A DNA stretch of 64,000 nucleotides from an uncultured Cytophagales bacterium (GTDB lineage Bacteria > Bacteroidota > Bacteroidia > Cytophagales > Thermonemataceae), in contig CALLAC010000008.1 in the NCBI GenBank assembly GCA_938002655.1, positions 1-64,000 on the forward strand, written 5' to 3'. The position numbers and the translations under genes were made by a program. The notes beneath the pieces were generated by a model. It saw nothing but the letters and a program-made list of their open reading frames with translations, was not told where the DNA came from and searched no databases. Of this stretch, positions 46,359 to 55,345 are shown piece by piece. How positions within the stretch are numbered: the stretch's first letter is position 1; every line of letters begins with the position of its first letter.

Positions 46359-47645
46359 TTAGTGCTTAAATTGAACCTCTTCGGTAGAGCCTTTGAGTGC
46401 TACAGTAGAAGTTTCACCTCCTGTAATTACTTCTTGGACGCTATCAAAGTATCCTACTCCTACAAAAGACTGATGTTTTACAGCTTTGAAGCCTTTGCTT
46501 TGCAGAGCAAATTCTCTTTGTTGCAATTCGGAATAGCCTGCCATACCTTTTTCTTTGTAGGCAAGAGCCAATTCAAACATACTTGTATTGAGAGCATGAA
46601 AACCTGCAAGCGTAATAAACTGAAACTTATATCCCAAATCTGCAAGGTTTTCACGGAAAGAAAGCATTTCTTTTTCGGAGAGTTTGGCTGCCCAGTTGAA
46701 AGAAGGTGAGCAATTGTAAGCAAGCAATTTATTTGGATATCGGGCGTGAATAGCTTGAGCAAATTCGCGGGCTTCGCCAAGGTCGGGGTGGCTAGTTTCC
46801 ATCCAGAGCAAATCGGCATAAGGAGCGTAGGAGAGCCCACGACTAATGGCTTGCTCAATACCACATTTTACGTAATAGAAACCTTCGCTGCTGCGTTTTC
46901 CTGTAATGAAGGCTTGGTCGCGAGGGTCTATATCGCTGGTGAGCAAGTTAGCGGCATCGGCATCGGTGCGAGCAATAATTATGGTAGGCACGCCCATTAC
47001 GTCTGTGGCAAGCCTTGCGGCAATGAGTTTTTGGATAGCTTCTTGAGTAGGGACGAGCACTTTTCCGCCCAAGTGTCCACATTTTTTAGCAGAGGAGAGT
47101 TGGTCTTCAAAATGAACGCCTGCGGCACCAGCTTCAATCATCATTTTCATGAGTTCGTAAGCATTCAGGTTGCCTCCAAAGCCTGCTTCGGCATCAGCGA
47201 TAATGGGTAGAAAGTAATCGATATTGCCTTCGCCAGTGAGATGCTGGATTTGGTCGGCACGTAAGAGGGCTTTGTTGATGCGTCTTACTACTGCAGGGAC
47301 ACTATCAGCAGGATAAAGGCTTTGGTCAGGGTACATTTCACCTGCAAGATTGGCATCAGCGGCTACTTGCCAACCGCTTAGGTAAATAGCGTCTAGGCCT
47401 GCTTGTGCTTCTTGGATGGCTTGGTTGCCTGTCAGGGCTCCCAAAGCGGCTACGTAAGGTTGCGTATGGAGTTTTTTCCATAACTTTTCTGCTCCTTTAC
47501 GGGCTAGGGTGTATTCAATTTGTAACGAACCTGATAGTTTTACGACATCTTCGGCAGTGTAGGGCCGTTCAATCCCTTGCCAACGAGGGTTGCTTGTCCA
47601 GTCTTGTAGAAGTGCATTGATTTTGTCTTGAAGAGTAGTAGCCAT
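46359..47645 (-). CDS. aceA: Isocitrate lyase
   Basis: Cleaves isocitrate to glyoxylate and succinate, the first step of the glyoxylate shunt for growth on acetate or fatty acids. 428 residues from the ATG at 47645 ([12 protein letters not shown]). Diagnostic segments: [12 protein letters not shown], the catalytic [39 protein letters not shown], and [16 protein letters not shown] with YNCSPSFNW. Malate synthase is not in the window. A strong promoter with a nested dyad lies just upstream, suggesting a dedicated repressor or activator. Confidence 0.97.
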   Translation of the reverse strand: MATTLQDKINALLQDWTSNPRWQGIERPYTAEDVVKLSGSLQIEYTLARKGAEKLWKKLHTQPYVAALGALTGNQAIQEAQAGLDAIYLSGWQVAADANLAGEMYPDQSLYPADSVPAVVRRINKALLRADQIQHLTGEGNIDYFLPIIADAEAGFGGNLNAYELMKMMIEAGAAGVHFEDQLSSAKKCGHLGGKVLVPTQEAIQKLIAARLATDVMGVPTIIIARTDADAANLLTSDIDPRDQAFITGKRSSEGFYYVKCGIEQAISRGLSYAPYADLLWMETSHPDLGEAREFAQAIHARYPNKLLAYNCSPSFNWAAKLSEKEMLSFRENLADLGYKFQFITLAGFHALNTSMFELALAYKEKGMAGYSELQQREFALQSKGFKAVKHQSFVGVGYFDSVQEVITGGETSTVALKGSTEEVQFKH

Positions 47646-47694
47646 AAGTGAATATTTTTTAAGATAGAACATTTTTAATATGCAGAATCTGCTA

Positions 47695-47725
47695 CAAAAA
47701 TAATATGGCGAAAAATATAAGTCAA
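47695..47725 (-). promoter_or_regulatory. Promoter of aceA
   Basis: Minus-strand TTG (47725-47723), 20-bp spacer, TATTTTTG (47702-47695), 50 bp before the ATG. The -33 box abuts the AGCGAAATTTCGCT palindrome. Confidence 0.6.
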
Positions 47726-47755
47726 GCGAAATTTCGCTAAAATTTTTATTTTCGC
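47708..47755. promoter_or_regulatory. Nested-dyad candidate operator at the aceA promoter
   Basis: An inner 14-bp palindrome AGCGAAATTTCGCT (47725-47738) is flanked by outer arms GCGAAAA (47708-47714) and TTTTCGC (47749-47755). Both pairs share the same axis at 47731.5. It covers the -33 region, so a bound regulator would control aceA transcription. Confidence 0.65.
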
Positions 47756-47805
47756 TGAAAAAATTTCAAAAATTGTATTTTAAGAAGTTTTATTTGAATT
47801 TAACC

Positions 47806-47830
47806 AAGAAAAAAGGGCTTATCGCCCTTT
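47806..47830 (-). terminator. Intrinsic terminator of hisB
   Basis: On the minus strand AAAGGGC - GATAA - GCCCTTT is followed by TTTCTT, starting 4 bp after the hisB stop. Compact and convincing. Confidence 0.85.
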
Positions 47831-47833
47831 CTC

Positions 47834-48958
47834 TTACAACAAACCTTTGGTCGAGGGTATATCTTGATGCTCTTGTTTGATAGCCTCTCGGACAGCTTTG
47901 GCAAAGGCTTTGAAAGTAGCTTCAATGATGTGATGGTCGTTTTGTCCTTGGGTGTGTATGTGGAGATTGCAGAGAGCTGTATCAGAAAAAGATTTGAAGA
48001 AGTGTTTAGCCATTTCGGTAGGGAAATTGCCAACTTTTTCACGCAAAAGGTTCATGTGAGCAGAAAAGTACGGTCTGCCTGAAAAATCTATGGCTACTTG
48101 GGCAAGGGCCTCGTCCATTGGCAAGGTAAAATATCCGTAGCGGGCAATACCTTTTTTGTTGCCCAGGGCTTTTTTGAAAGCTTCACCGAGGGTTAGAGCG
48201 GTATCTTCGATGGTATGATGTTCGTCGATGTGTAAATCTCCTTGTGCATATATGCGTAGGGAGATGCGGGCGTGTTTGGAAATTTGCTCCAGCATGTGGT
48301 CAAAAAAGCTAATACCTGTCTGAATATCAGTGTATTCGTAGCTATCTAAATTGAGCTCTACACGGATATCCGTTTCTTTGGTTTTTCGGTGAATGGAGGC
48401 TTTACGTTGGGAGTAGCTTTTCTCTGATAAAAATTGAGCGATTTCATCCCAGTTGTAGCTTTGTAGGGCAAGAGCTTTTTGGTGTTTTTCAGAGAGTAAT
48501 AAAGTATTTTCATTGAATAAAATGCCTTTGATGCCCATATTGTAGGCAAGTTCAAGGTCGGTGAGGCGGTCGCCGATAACATAACACTGCGAATAGTCAA
48601 TATCGTTGGAATGGAGGTAATGTTGTACCAGACCTGTACGAGGTTTGCGTGTGGGGGCATTTTCGTGTTCAAAGGTTTTATCGATAAGTATTTCAGCGAA
48701 AGTAATATCTTCATTTTGTAGAATTTGAAGCATTTTTTGATGAGGTGGCAAGAAATCGGTTTCGGGCAAAGAGGCAGTTCCGAGCCCATCTTGGTTGCTA
48801 ACCATCACCAATTCGTAGCCTAAATGGTGTTGCAAGAAATATAAATTGCGAATAACTTTGGGAATAAAGGAGAGCTTGGCAAGGCTATCTACCTGAAAGT
48901 TGTCGGTAGGTTCTACAATAATAGTGCCGTCGCGGTCGAGGAATAAAATTTTTCTCAT
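47834..48958 (-). CDS. hisB: Bifunctional histidinol-phosphatase / imidazoleglycerol-phosphate dehydratase
   Basis: 374 residues, two fused enzymes of histidine synthesis. The N-terminal HAD phosphatase (LFLDRDGTIIVEPTDNFQVD with nucleophile Asp, VSNQDGLGT, and KPRTGLVQHYL) occupies about 1-165. The C-terminal dehydratase (about 180-374) has FFDHMLEQISKH, IDEHHTIEDTALTLGEAF and NDHHIIEATFKAFAKAV, the manganese-binding histidines. Start at 48958 (MRKILFLDRDG) is preferred to a 12-codon extension. The other his genes are not adjacent, so hisB stands alone here. Confidence 0.96.
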   Translation of the reverse strand: MRKILFLDRDGTIIVEPTDNFQVDSLAKLSFIPKVIRNLYFLQHHLGYELVMVSNQDGLGTASLPETDFLPPHQKMLQILQNEDITFAEILIDKTFEHENAPTRKPRTGLVQHYLHSNDIDYSQCYVIGDRLTDLELAYNMGIKGILFNENTLLLSEKHQKALALQSYNWDEIAQFLSEKSYSQRKASIHRKTKETDIRVELNLDSYEYTDIQTGISFFDHMLEQISKHARISLRIYAQGDLHIDEHHTIEDTALTLGEAFKKALGNKKGIARYGYFTLPMDEALAQVAIDFSGRPYFSAHMNLLREKVGNFPTEMAKHFFKSFSDTALCNLHIHTQGQNDHHIIEATFKAFAKAVREAIKQEHQDIPSTKGLL

Positions 48959-49017
48959 AAGAATAAGAGGTTGAATTTTGAATTGCAGGAGCAAGTTAAA
49001 AAAAATTACAGTTTGAT

Positions 49018-49047
49018 TTTGGAAATAGAAAAAATTTTGTATTTTTG
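49018..49047 (+). promoter_or_regulatory. Promoter of tRNA-Pro
   Basis: TTTG (49018-49021), 18-bp spacer, TATTTTTG (49040-49047), 14 bp before the mature 5' end. Confidence 0.65.
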
Positions 49048-49061
49048 CAATCCAAAATGTT

Positions 49062-49135
49062 CGGGATGTAGCACAGCCAGGTAGTGCACTCGTTTAGGGT
49101 GCGAGGGGTCGCTGGTTCAAATCCAGTCATCCCGA
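49062..49135 (+). tRNA. tRNA-Pro (anticodon AGG)
   Basis: A complete 74-nt cloverleaf: acceptor CGGGATG / CATCCCG, D stem GCAC / GTGC, anticodon stem CTCGT / GCGAG with loop TTAGGGT, variable loop GGGTC, T stem GCTGG / CCAGT with loop TTCAAAT, discriminator A. The anticodon at 49096-49098 is AGG with G37. CCA is not encoded (CAA follows). Proline identity fits the body and the anticodon; A34 is unusual for bacteria. Confidence 0.93.
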
Positions 49136-49137
49136 CA

Positions 49138-49174
49138 AAAAAGCCTCAAAATCAAAAAGATTTGAGGCTTTTCT
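49138..49174 (+). terminator. Intrinsic terminator after tRNA-Pro
   Basis: AAGCCTCAAAATC / GATTTGAGGCTT (one bulged A) with loop AAAAA, then TTTCTTATT. It begins 3 nt after the tRNA end. Confidence 0.85.
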
Positions 49175-49190
49175 TATTATGAACTTGGGA

Positions 49191-50051
49191 TTATGAAATA
49201 TTCTTATCGGGCAGGTTTTCAATAAGTTTTAGTTGTTCTTCTATGCTGAAATCGGTCATTTCATCTAGTTCTTCGTCTTTTTCATCTTCTTGAGCGTATT
49301 CAGCGTGTATATCTACATCTTTGATGTAGTGTACCAGCTCCCAGTTTCCATTGAAGTCTTCTGTAAGAGCTGTAAGCGATTCGACCCAATCGCCTGAGTT
49401 GAGATACAAAATGCCATCTATTTCTTTTATTGCAGGTTGATGAATATGCCCACAAATTATAGCATCACATTGTTTGATTTTGGCAAAACTTGCAAGTTCT
49501 TTTTCAAAATCATCAATATATGAAACAGCAGTTTTAACTTTGGATTTTATTTTTTGCGAAAGCGAGTAATAAGGCAAACCTCTTTTGGCTCGATATTGGT
49601 TGTAGCACTTGTTGAGCCATAGTAAAAAATTGTAGCCAATATCACCCAGTTTAGCTACAAATTTTAGTTTGGTAGTAATGCTATCGAAAATATCGCCGTG
49701 TGTGATGTAGTAGCGTTTGCCAAAACTTTCGTAAATGTAATCTTTGCAAATAGAAAGCCTACCGATACGCAAGGGCAAGATTTGGTCTAAGAAATCATCA
49801 TGATTGCCTCTTACGTAAATGACTTCGGTTTTGAGCTTATCTATCATTTTCAAGACAATCTTGATGAAACGTGTATGCTTGCGTTTCCATTTGCCTGAAC
49901 GTTGGAGTTGCCAGCCGTCGATAATATCACCATTCAAAATAAGTGTTTCACAGGCGTTTTGTTTCAGAAAGCGGACAAGCTGTTTTGTTTTTGAACCTGA
50001 TGCACCCAAATGAACATCGGAGATGACGATAGTTTTATGATATTTTCTCAA
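49191..50051 (-). CDS. Metallophosphoesterase, UDP-2,3-diacylglucosamine hydrolase-like (LpxH/LpxH2 type)
   Basis: 286 residues with all calcineurin-like metal motifs: VISDVHLG (about 9-16), NGDIIDGW, VRGNHDDFLD, THGDIFD and CGHIHQPAIK. This pattern is typical of LpxH-related phosphoesterases, which cleave UDP-2,3-diacylglucosamine in lipid A synthesis at the membrane surface. The C-terminal 50 residues are very acidic (YAQEDEKDEELDE). Because LpxH and LpxH2 differ in activity, the exact substrate is not certain. Confidence 0.82.
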   Translation of the reverse strand: MRKYHKTIVISDVHLGASGSKTKQLVRFLKQNACETLILNGDIIDGWQLQRSGKWKRKHTRFIKIVLKMIDKLKTEVIYVRGNHDDFLDQILPLRIGRLSICKDYIYESFGKRYYITHGDIFDSITTKLKFVAKLGDIGYNFLLWLNKCYNQYRAKRGLPYYSLSQKIKSKVKTAVSYIDDFEKELASFAKIKQCDAIICGHIHQPAIKEIDGILYLNSGDWVESLTALTEDFNGNWELVHYIKDVDIHAEYAQEDEKDEELDEMTDFSIEEQLKLIENLPDKNIS

Positions 50052-50224
50052 GGCAGTTTTTTTGCAAAAAAAAAGTTTTTGTTTGTTGTGAATGTAAAAA
50101 AAACTTTATGAAATCTTGAATTTTTCTGATTTTCGCATGCTTGCTCGTAGAATTTGCTCAAAGTACTTTTTTGTAGTTTTTATTAAAATTTTTTCTATAT
50201 TCAGACGTTTTCTTGCAAAAACCT

Positions 50225-51739
50225 ATGTATCATATGCGTTTTGAAATTTATGCTTTTTGTTTCTGTTTTGCGTGCCATAGTGTTTTTGCTCAACAGCAAG
50301 AAAACAAAGAAAAAAAAGAAAGTAGAGAAAATGTTTTTTCTGCACCTAAAATTGTAGAAACTGCCCATCAAATTAGCATTCAAGGCAAGGCTATCAAATA
50401 CAAGGCTCAAGCAGGTTTTTTGCCACTTCAAGATGAATACGGCAAGCCCAAAGCAAATATCTTTTTCATTGCATACCTACAAGAAGGTATCAGTGATGTA
50501 ACAAAGCGTCCTATCACTTTTTGTTTCAATGGAGGACCGGGCTCGGCTTCGCTTTGGCTACATTTAGGCGTGATAGGACCCAAAAGAGTATTGATGACCG
50601 ACAAAGGTGAGCCTTTGCCACCGCCATATCAATACGTGAACAATGAATACAGTTGGCTTGACAAAACTGATTTGGTATTCATTGACCCCGTGAATACAGG
50701 ATATAGCCGAGCTGTTGAAGGCGAAAAGCCTGCCCAATTTTTGGGCTATGTAGAAGATATTGAAAGCGTAGGAGAGTTTATTCGTTTGTATTGCTCGAAG
50801 AATGCTCGTTGGGCTTCGCCTAAATATTTGGCAGGAGAAAGCTATGGTACAACGCGAGCTGTTGGGCTGGCAAATTATCTGCAAGACCGCTACAATCTGT
50901 ATTTCAACGGATTGTGCTTGATTTCAGCAGTTTTGCAATTTCAGACATTACGTTTTGACAAAGGTAATGATTTGCCATACATCTTATTTTTACCTACTTA
51001 CACAGCTACCGCCTGGTATCATAAAAAATTATCTGTTGATTTGCTACAAAAAGAACTAAAAACTTTGTTGAAAGAAGTAGAAGCCTTTGCTCTAAACGAA
51101 TATGCTACCTTTCTTGTAAAAGGCGATTGGGCAACAGACGGTGAAAAAAAGAGTGTAGCAGAAAAATTGCAGCGTTATACAGGGCTTTCAGCCGAATTTT
51201 TGCAGAACTGTCATTATCGTATCGAAATAGGGCGTTTTTGTAAAGAGCTTTTACGAAATGAAGGTAAAACGCTTGGGCGTCTGGATAGCCGAATGATAGG
51301 TATAGATTACGACAATGCAGGCGAACGCTTTGAGTTTGACCCCAGCCTGAATGCAACCATTTCTGGACCTTATGCAACGGCTATCAATCAGTACATTCGC
51401 CAAGAACTTAAATTTGAAACGCATTTAGCTTATGAAGTTCTTACCAACAGAGTTCAGCCTTGGAATTACAACAACGTACAAAATCGATACTTGAATGTTG
51501 CCGAAGAATTGCGTAGTGCCATGGCTAAAAATCCTGCTCTGAAAGTTTGGATATGTAGTGGTTATTATGATTTGGCTACTCCGTACTTTGCCACAGATTA
51601 TACCTTCAATCACGCTTTTTTACGCCCCGAGCAAAAGAAAAACATTCGTACTACTTACTACCCAGCAGGGCATATGATGTACATACACAAAGATTCATTT
51701 GTGCAAATGCGAAAAGATATGGAAAAGTTTTTTGATTGA
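50225..51739 (+). CDS. Exported S10 family serine carboxypeptidase
   Basis: 504 residues from the ATG at 50225, or 501 from 50234, which gives a neater signal peptide (MRFEIYAFCFCFACHSVFAQ). The alpha/beta-hydrolase core has the S10 hallmarks: FCFNGGPGSASLWLHLG oxyanion region, FIDPVNTGYSRA, the nucleophile in LAGESYGTTRA, a C-terminal Asp in GYYDLATPYFA, and the His in YYPAGHMMYIHKDSF. It would trim C-terminal residues from peptides outside the cytoplasm. Followed 58 bp later by a cyanophycinase-like gene, also exported. Confidence 0.9.
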   Translation: MYHMRFEIYAFCFCFACHSVFAQQQENKEKKESRENVFSAPKIVETAHQISIQGKAIKYKAQAGFLPLQDEYGKPKANIFFIAYLQEGISDVTKRPITFCFNGGPGSASLWLHLGVIGPKRVLMTDKGEPLPPPYQYVNNEYSWLDKTDLVFIDPVNTGYSRAVEGEKPAQFLGYVEDIESVGEFIRLYCSKNARWASPKYLAGESYGTTRAVGLANYLQDRYNLYFNGLCLISAVLQFQTLRFDKGNDLPYILFLPTYTATAWYHKKLSVDLLQKELKTLLKEVEAFALNEYATFLVKGDWATDGEKKSVAEKLQRYTGLSAEFLQNCHYRIEIGRFCKELLRNEGKTLGRLDSRMIGIDYDNAGERFEFDPSLNATISGPYATAINQYIRQELKFETHLAYEVLTNRVQPWNYNNVQNRYLNVAEELRSAMAKNPALKVWICSGYYDLATPYFATDYTFNHAFLRPEQKKNIRTTYYPAGHMMYIHKDSFVQMRKDMEKFFD

Positions 51740-51797
51740 GATTCGAATTTTTTTCCGAGATTTGCATAAATCGAATTGCTTATTGATTTACAAAATT

Positions 51798-53819
51798 ATG
51801 AAACAACTGTGTATTCTCACTATTTTCGGTTTGATGGACTTTTCAAATATACTTTTAGGACAAGGCAAACTACTTTTGGTAGGCGGAGGAGCAGAAGTGC
51901 AAGGGGGCTGGAGTGATGCCCCTTATCAATGGGCTCTCAATCAATCGGTGAACAAAAAAGTAGCTATTATCAGTTATCAAACCCAAGATAATTGGCTGCG
52001 TAATTATTTTTTGAATTTGGGAGCAACTGATGCTGTCAATTTTACGATTAGTACTACAGCCCAAGCGAATAATCCTACTACGTATAGCGATTTGATGAAC
52101 CACGATGTCTTCTTTCTTAAAGGAGGAGACCAAAATCAATATTATACTCTCTACAAAGGAACACTTGTAGAGCAAGCCATTGAAGATAAATTCAATGCAG
52201 GAGGAGTAATTGCAGGCACTTCGGCAGGAATGGCTATTCTTTCCTCTATTTTTTTCAGTGCTGAAAATGGAAGTTTCTTTCCCTACGATGCTTTGGAAAA
52301 TATTAACTCGCCGTATTATTCTTTAAAGAACGATTTCGTTCACATTTTCCCCAATTTTATCTTTGACACTCACTTTGCTGAACGAGGCAGAAATGCTCGG
52401 CTTATGGGCTTTCTTGCCAAGTGGTATCAGCTGACAGGTAATTTTATCAAAGGTATTGGTGTTGATGATAAAACAGCTCTTTGCATAGATGCTTCTACAA
52501 ATGCTACTTGTTATGGTACAGGAGCCGTGCATATCTATGTGCCTCAAAGTTTTTCTTTTACCAACCATAAAATCAGTATGCTTGATTTGAAAGCCCATAT
52601 CTTGCTACATGGGCACCAAATCAATTTGAATACGTTTTCAATGATGCAAGAGGCTGGTAGTTTTGTAAGCCCCACGATTAGCGAAGAAAAAGGAAACTAT
52701 CAGGTTTGGTTGGGCGGTGGCGAAGGAATCACAGAAAATAATGTGCTTTTAAATGATTTTGCAAATAACAATACACTAAACGATAATATCATCATTGTAA
52801 CAGGTTCGGACACTACGGTAGCTCATCAATACCGACAAACCTTGCGTAATAAAGGTGTTACAGGTACGATTACGATTGTACAGACTATTGCGGCAAACAA
52901 TCAGAGCGATAAGTTCCAACTTCGCAATGCCATTCGTCTTTGTAAAAAAGTACTTTTTGTGAATATTGCAAATTTTGCCACCTTTTTTCAGTTTATCAAT
53001 GGTGGAGAAACAGGAACTTTGCTCAATTCGCATATTCGTCGTAATCATATTCTGAACCTTTTCATTGGTGAAGCCAGCAAACTTGCAGGAAAAGTATATG
53101 TTAGCAACAATCGAGCTAATAAATTCAATGCCTATGATGGCAACTTGGCATTTGGTAATGGTTTGGCTTTGCTTAATACAAGTACTATTTTACCGAATGC
53201 TTTCAACCCTAACGATAACGATTTTTACGAAAACAATAGTTGTGCAGTAAGCTATGCAGTGGCAAAATATCGTTTGAAATTTGGAGTTTATCTTAATCGC
53301 AATAGTTGGCTTAAATTTTATCAGCAGGCAGGGCAAAATTGGTTCGCTTCAGAAGGCAACTACTCGGCTCTATTACTTATCAATGGTAATACCAAAGGAG
53401 AATTGGCTACGCAAATAGCCAGTACAGTTAGCAATAAAGCTCGTAATATTGCAGGTTTTTCGGAAGTGCATTATGCTTTATTGCACGGCACAAACAAACT
53501 TTTTGCGGGAACCCCCTCTCCGACAAACGACGAAAATTACACACTCGAAACCCCCGTAGTTTCAAGTATACCAAACAATTTCTCGGCAAAAGTTTCAGTG
53601 TACCCTAATCCTGCTCGAAACTTTGTAAAAATTGAGTACGAAAATATTCCTTTCGAAGTGGTAATTTGTGATTTGAGTGGCAGATGGATATCACAAAAGT
53701 ATCAGGCAGTAGGATTTTTACAGATCGACATACGATTTTTTCAGAAAGGCTTGTACGTGATACTAATTAAAAACATACATAATGGACAAACACTGCTGAA
53801 AAAATTGAAGATTTACTAA
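51798..53819 (+). CDS. Cyanophycinase-like S51 peptidase with T9SS sorting domain
   Basis: 673 residues from ATG 51798, with signal peptide MKQLCILTIFGLMDFSNILLGQ. The first half is an S51 domain: KLLLVGGGAEVQGGW, FFLKGGDQNQYY, the nucleophile in GVIAGTSAGMAI, and DTHFAERGRNARL. The second half repeats the pattern loosely (VWLGGGEGITENN, IIIVTGSD, FVNIANFATFFQFINGG, FIGEASKLAGKVYV) but lacks the GTSAGM nucleophile. The last ~85 residues are a type A sorting domain (VYPNPARNFVKIEY ... GLYVILIKN ... KKLKIY), so it should be exported through the SprA/T9SS route. It may degrade cyanophycin or other beta-linked aspartyl peptides. Confidence 0.88.
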   Translation: MKQLCILTIFGLMDFSNILLGQGKLLLVGGGAEVQGGWSDAPYQWALNQSVNKKVAIISYQTQDNWLRNYFLNLGATDAVNFTISTTAQANNPTTYSDLMNHDVFFLKGGDQNQYYTLYKGTLVEQAIEDKFNAGGVIAGTSAGMAILSSIFFSAENGSFFPYDALENINSPYYSLKNDFVHIFPNFIFDTHFAERGRNARLMGFLAKWYQLTGNFIKGIGVDDKTALCIDASTNATCYGTGAVHIYVPQSFSFTNHKISMLDLKAHILLHGHQINLNTFSMMQEAGSFVSPTISEEKGNYQVWLGGGEGITENNVLLNDFANNNTLNDNIIIVTGSDTTVAHQYRQTLRNKGVTGTITIVQTIAANNQSDKFQLRNAIRLCKKVLFVNIANFATFFQFINGGETGTLLNSHIRRNHILNLFIGEASKLAGKVYVSNNRANKFNAYDGNLAFGNGLALLNTSTILPNAFNPNDNDFYENNSCAVSYAVAKYRLKFGVYLNRNSWLKFYQQAGQNWFASEGNYSALLLINGNTKGELATQIASTVSNKARNIAGFSEVHYALLHGTNKLFAGTPSPTNDENYTLETPVVSSIPNNFSAKVSVYPNPARNFVKIEYENIPFEVVICDLSGRWISQKYQAVGFLQIDIRFFQKGLYVILIKNIHNGQTLLKKLKIY

Positions 53820-53832
53820 TACGCTGAAATCA

Positions 53833-54615
53833 ATGAAGTCGCTCCCAAAAGTTTCTATTATTACCATTACATACAATGCTGAAAAGTATTTGGAACGAAC
53901 GCTGAAAAGTGTAGTTCTACAAACTTACCCAAATAAAGAGTACGTCATCATCGATGGCAATTCTACTGATGGTACTCTAGCTATTATTCAGAAAAATGCT
54001 CATCATATCGATTACTGGATCAGTGAACCTGATAAAAGCCTATACGATGCTATGAACAAAGGACTTACCTATGCAACAGGTGAGTATGTGGTTTTTATGA
54101 ATGCAGGTGATACTTTTTTTGAAGAAACTACTCTTGAAAAAGTTTTTGCAAATTGTTCTGAGGATATTGATGTATATTATGGTGATACTATGATGATAGC
54201 CGAGCCAAACTTTGAACCTTTGGGCTTGCGTAGTCAAATTACACCACACAAACTTCCTCCGAAATTATCATGGAAGGATTTGCGTACAGGCTTGGTGGTA
54301 TGTCATCAGGCTTTAATTGTAAGAAAATCGCTTTGCGAACCCTATGATTTACGTTTTAAATATTCGAGCGATATAGACTGGATTATCCGAATTTTGAAGA
54401 AAAAGCCCAAGGTATATAATACGGGTGAAGTTGTTGCTACTTATTTAGTTGGCGGGTTGACAACTACTAAACGAAAAGATTCTTTGAAAGAGCGTTTTAT
54501 TATTTTACAAAAACATTTTGGCTTTTTCCCTAATCTTTTCAATCATTTTCTGATTTCTTGCAGAACTGTATTTTTTACATTACGTATAGGCAAAAATTAT
54601 TGGAAAAACATCTAG
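53833..54615 (+). CDS. Glycosyltransferase family 2
   Basis: 260 residues, single GT-A domain: VSIITITYNAEKYLERTLKSVVLQTYPNKEYVIIDGNSTDGTLAII, WISEPDKSLYDAMNKGLTYATGEYVVFMNAGDTFF (metal-binding AGD) and a C-terminal YSSDIDWIIRILKKKPKVYN. This is close to the WcaA/colanic-acid-type GT2 enzymes. Sugar and acceptor unknown. It starts 13 bp after the cyanophycinase-like gene. Its stop is one base from the stop of the convergent YjjG-type gene. Confidence 0.9.
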   Translation: MKSLPKVSIITITYNAEKYLERTLKSVVLQTYPNKEYVIIDGNSTDGTLAIIQKNAHHIDYWISEPDKSLYDAMNKGLTYATGEYVVFMNAGDTFFEETTLEKVFANCSEDIDVYYGDTMMIAEPNFEPLGLRSQITPHKLPPKLSWKDLRTGLVVCHQALIVRKSLCEPYDLRFKYSSDIDWIIRILKKKPKVYNTGEVVATYLVGGLTTTKRKDSLKERFIILQKHFGFFPNLFNHFLISCRTVFFTLRIGKNYWKNI

Positions 54616-54616
54616 A

Positions 54617-55306
54617 CTACAAAAATTTTTTTAATTCGCTCAGGCAGCTAATTTCATATGAAGGTTTTTTATCGTGTTGAAGATTTTTAGGATTGTAAAA
54701 AACGCAATCCAGACCCACTTGCAAAGCCCCTTCAATATCGGTGAGCAAATTATCGCCAATCATCAGGCAATTTTCTTTGGGGCATTGTACTTTTTGTAAG
54801 AGATACTCAAAGATACCTTTGTGAGGTTTTTTGCAACCTGCTTCTTGCGAGGTTACAATTTCTTGAAAGTAAGGCAATATGCCTGCACTTTCCATTTTTA
54901 TATGTTGAATTTCAGGAAAGCCGTTGGTAATAATGTGTAGCTTATACTTTTGAGAAAGATAATCCAGTACTTCTTTGGCTTGTGGTAAAAGATGAGGTTT
55001 GCGGGGAGTTTTTTCTAAATAAATTTGTGAGAAAGCAATAGATAAATCAGGATTGTGAAAATCAAATTCTTGAAAAACCATAGTAAAACGCTTTTCTCGC
55101 AACTCTTGGGCAGTAATTTGTTCGGTATCGTGTAAATGCCACAAATGAGCATTTATTTCGTGAAAAACTGCTAAAAATTGCTCTTGGGGAATAATTTGCT
55201 CATCTAAAAAATCTTTATGTAGCTCTAAGAGGGTTTCATTAGAATTTTTTTCAAAATCCCAAAGGGTGTGGTCTAAATCAAAGAAAATATGTTGGTAGGT
55301 GGGCAT
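54617..55306 (-). CDS. yjjG: YjjG-type pyrimidine 5'-nucleotidase (HAD superfamily)
   Basis: 229 residues. HAD motif I FFDLDHTLWDFEKNS (about 7-21), a helical cap, motif II LHIITNGFPEIQ, lysine motif III QEAGCKKPHKGIFEYLL, and motif IV CLMIGDNLLTDIEGALQVGLDCVFYNP. The WDFEKN and GFPEIQ wording is typical of YjjG-family nucleotidases, which dephosphorylate non-canonical pyrimidine nucleotides in the cytosol. Confidence 0.9.
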   Translation of the reverse strand: MPTYQHIFFDLDHTLWDFEKNSNETLLELHKDFLDEQIIPQEQFLAVFHEINAHLWHLHDTEQITAQELREKRFTMVFQEFDFHNPDLSIAFSQIYLEKTPRKPHLLPQAKEVLDYLSQKYKLHIITNGFPEIQHIKMESAGILPYFQEIVTSQEAGCKKPHKGIFEYLLQKVQCPKENCLMIGDNLLTDIEGALQVGLDCVFYNPKNLQHDKKPSYEISCLSELKKFL

Positions 55307-55345
55307 AAGATTTGCTCTTTGATGTCAACAAAACAATTTTTCTAT

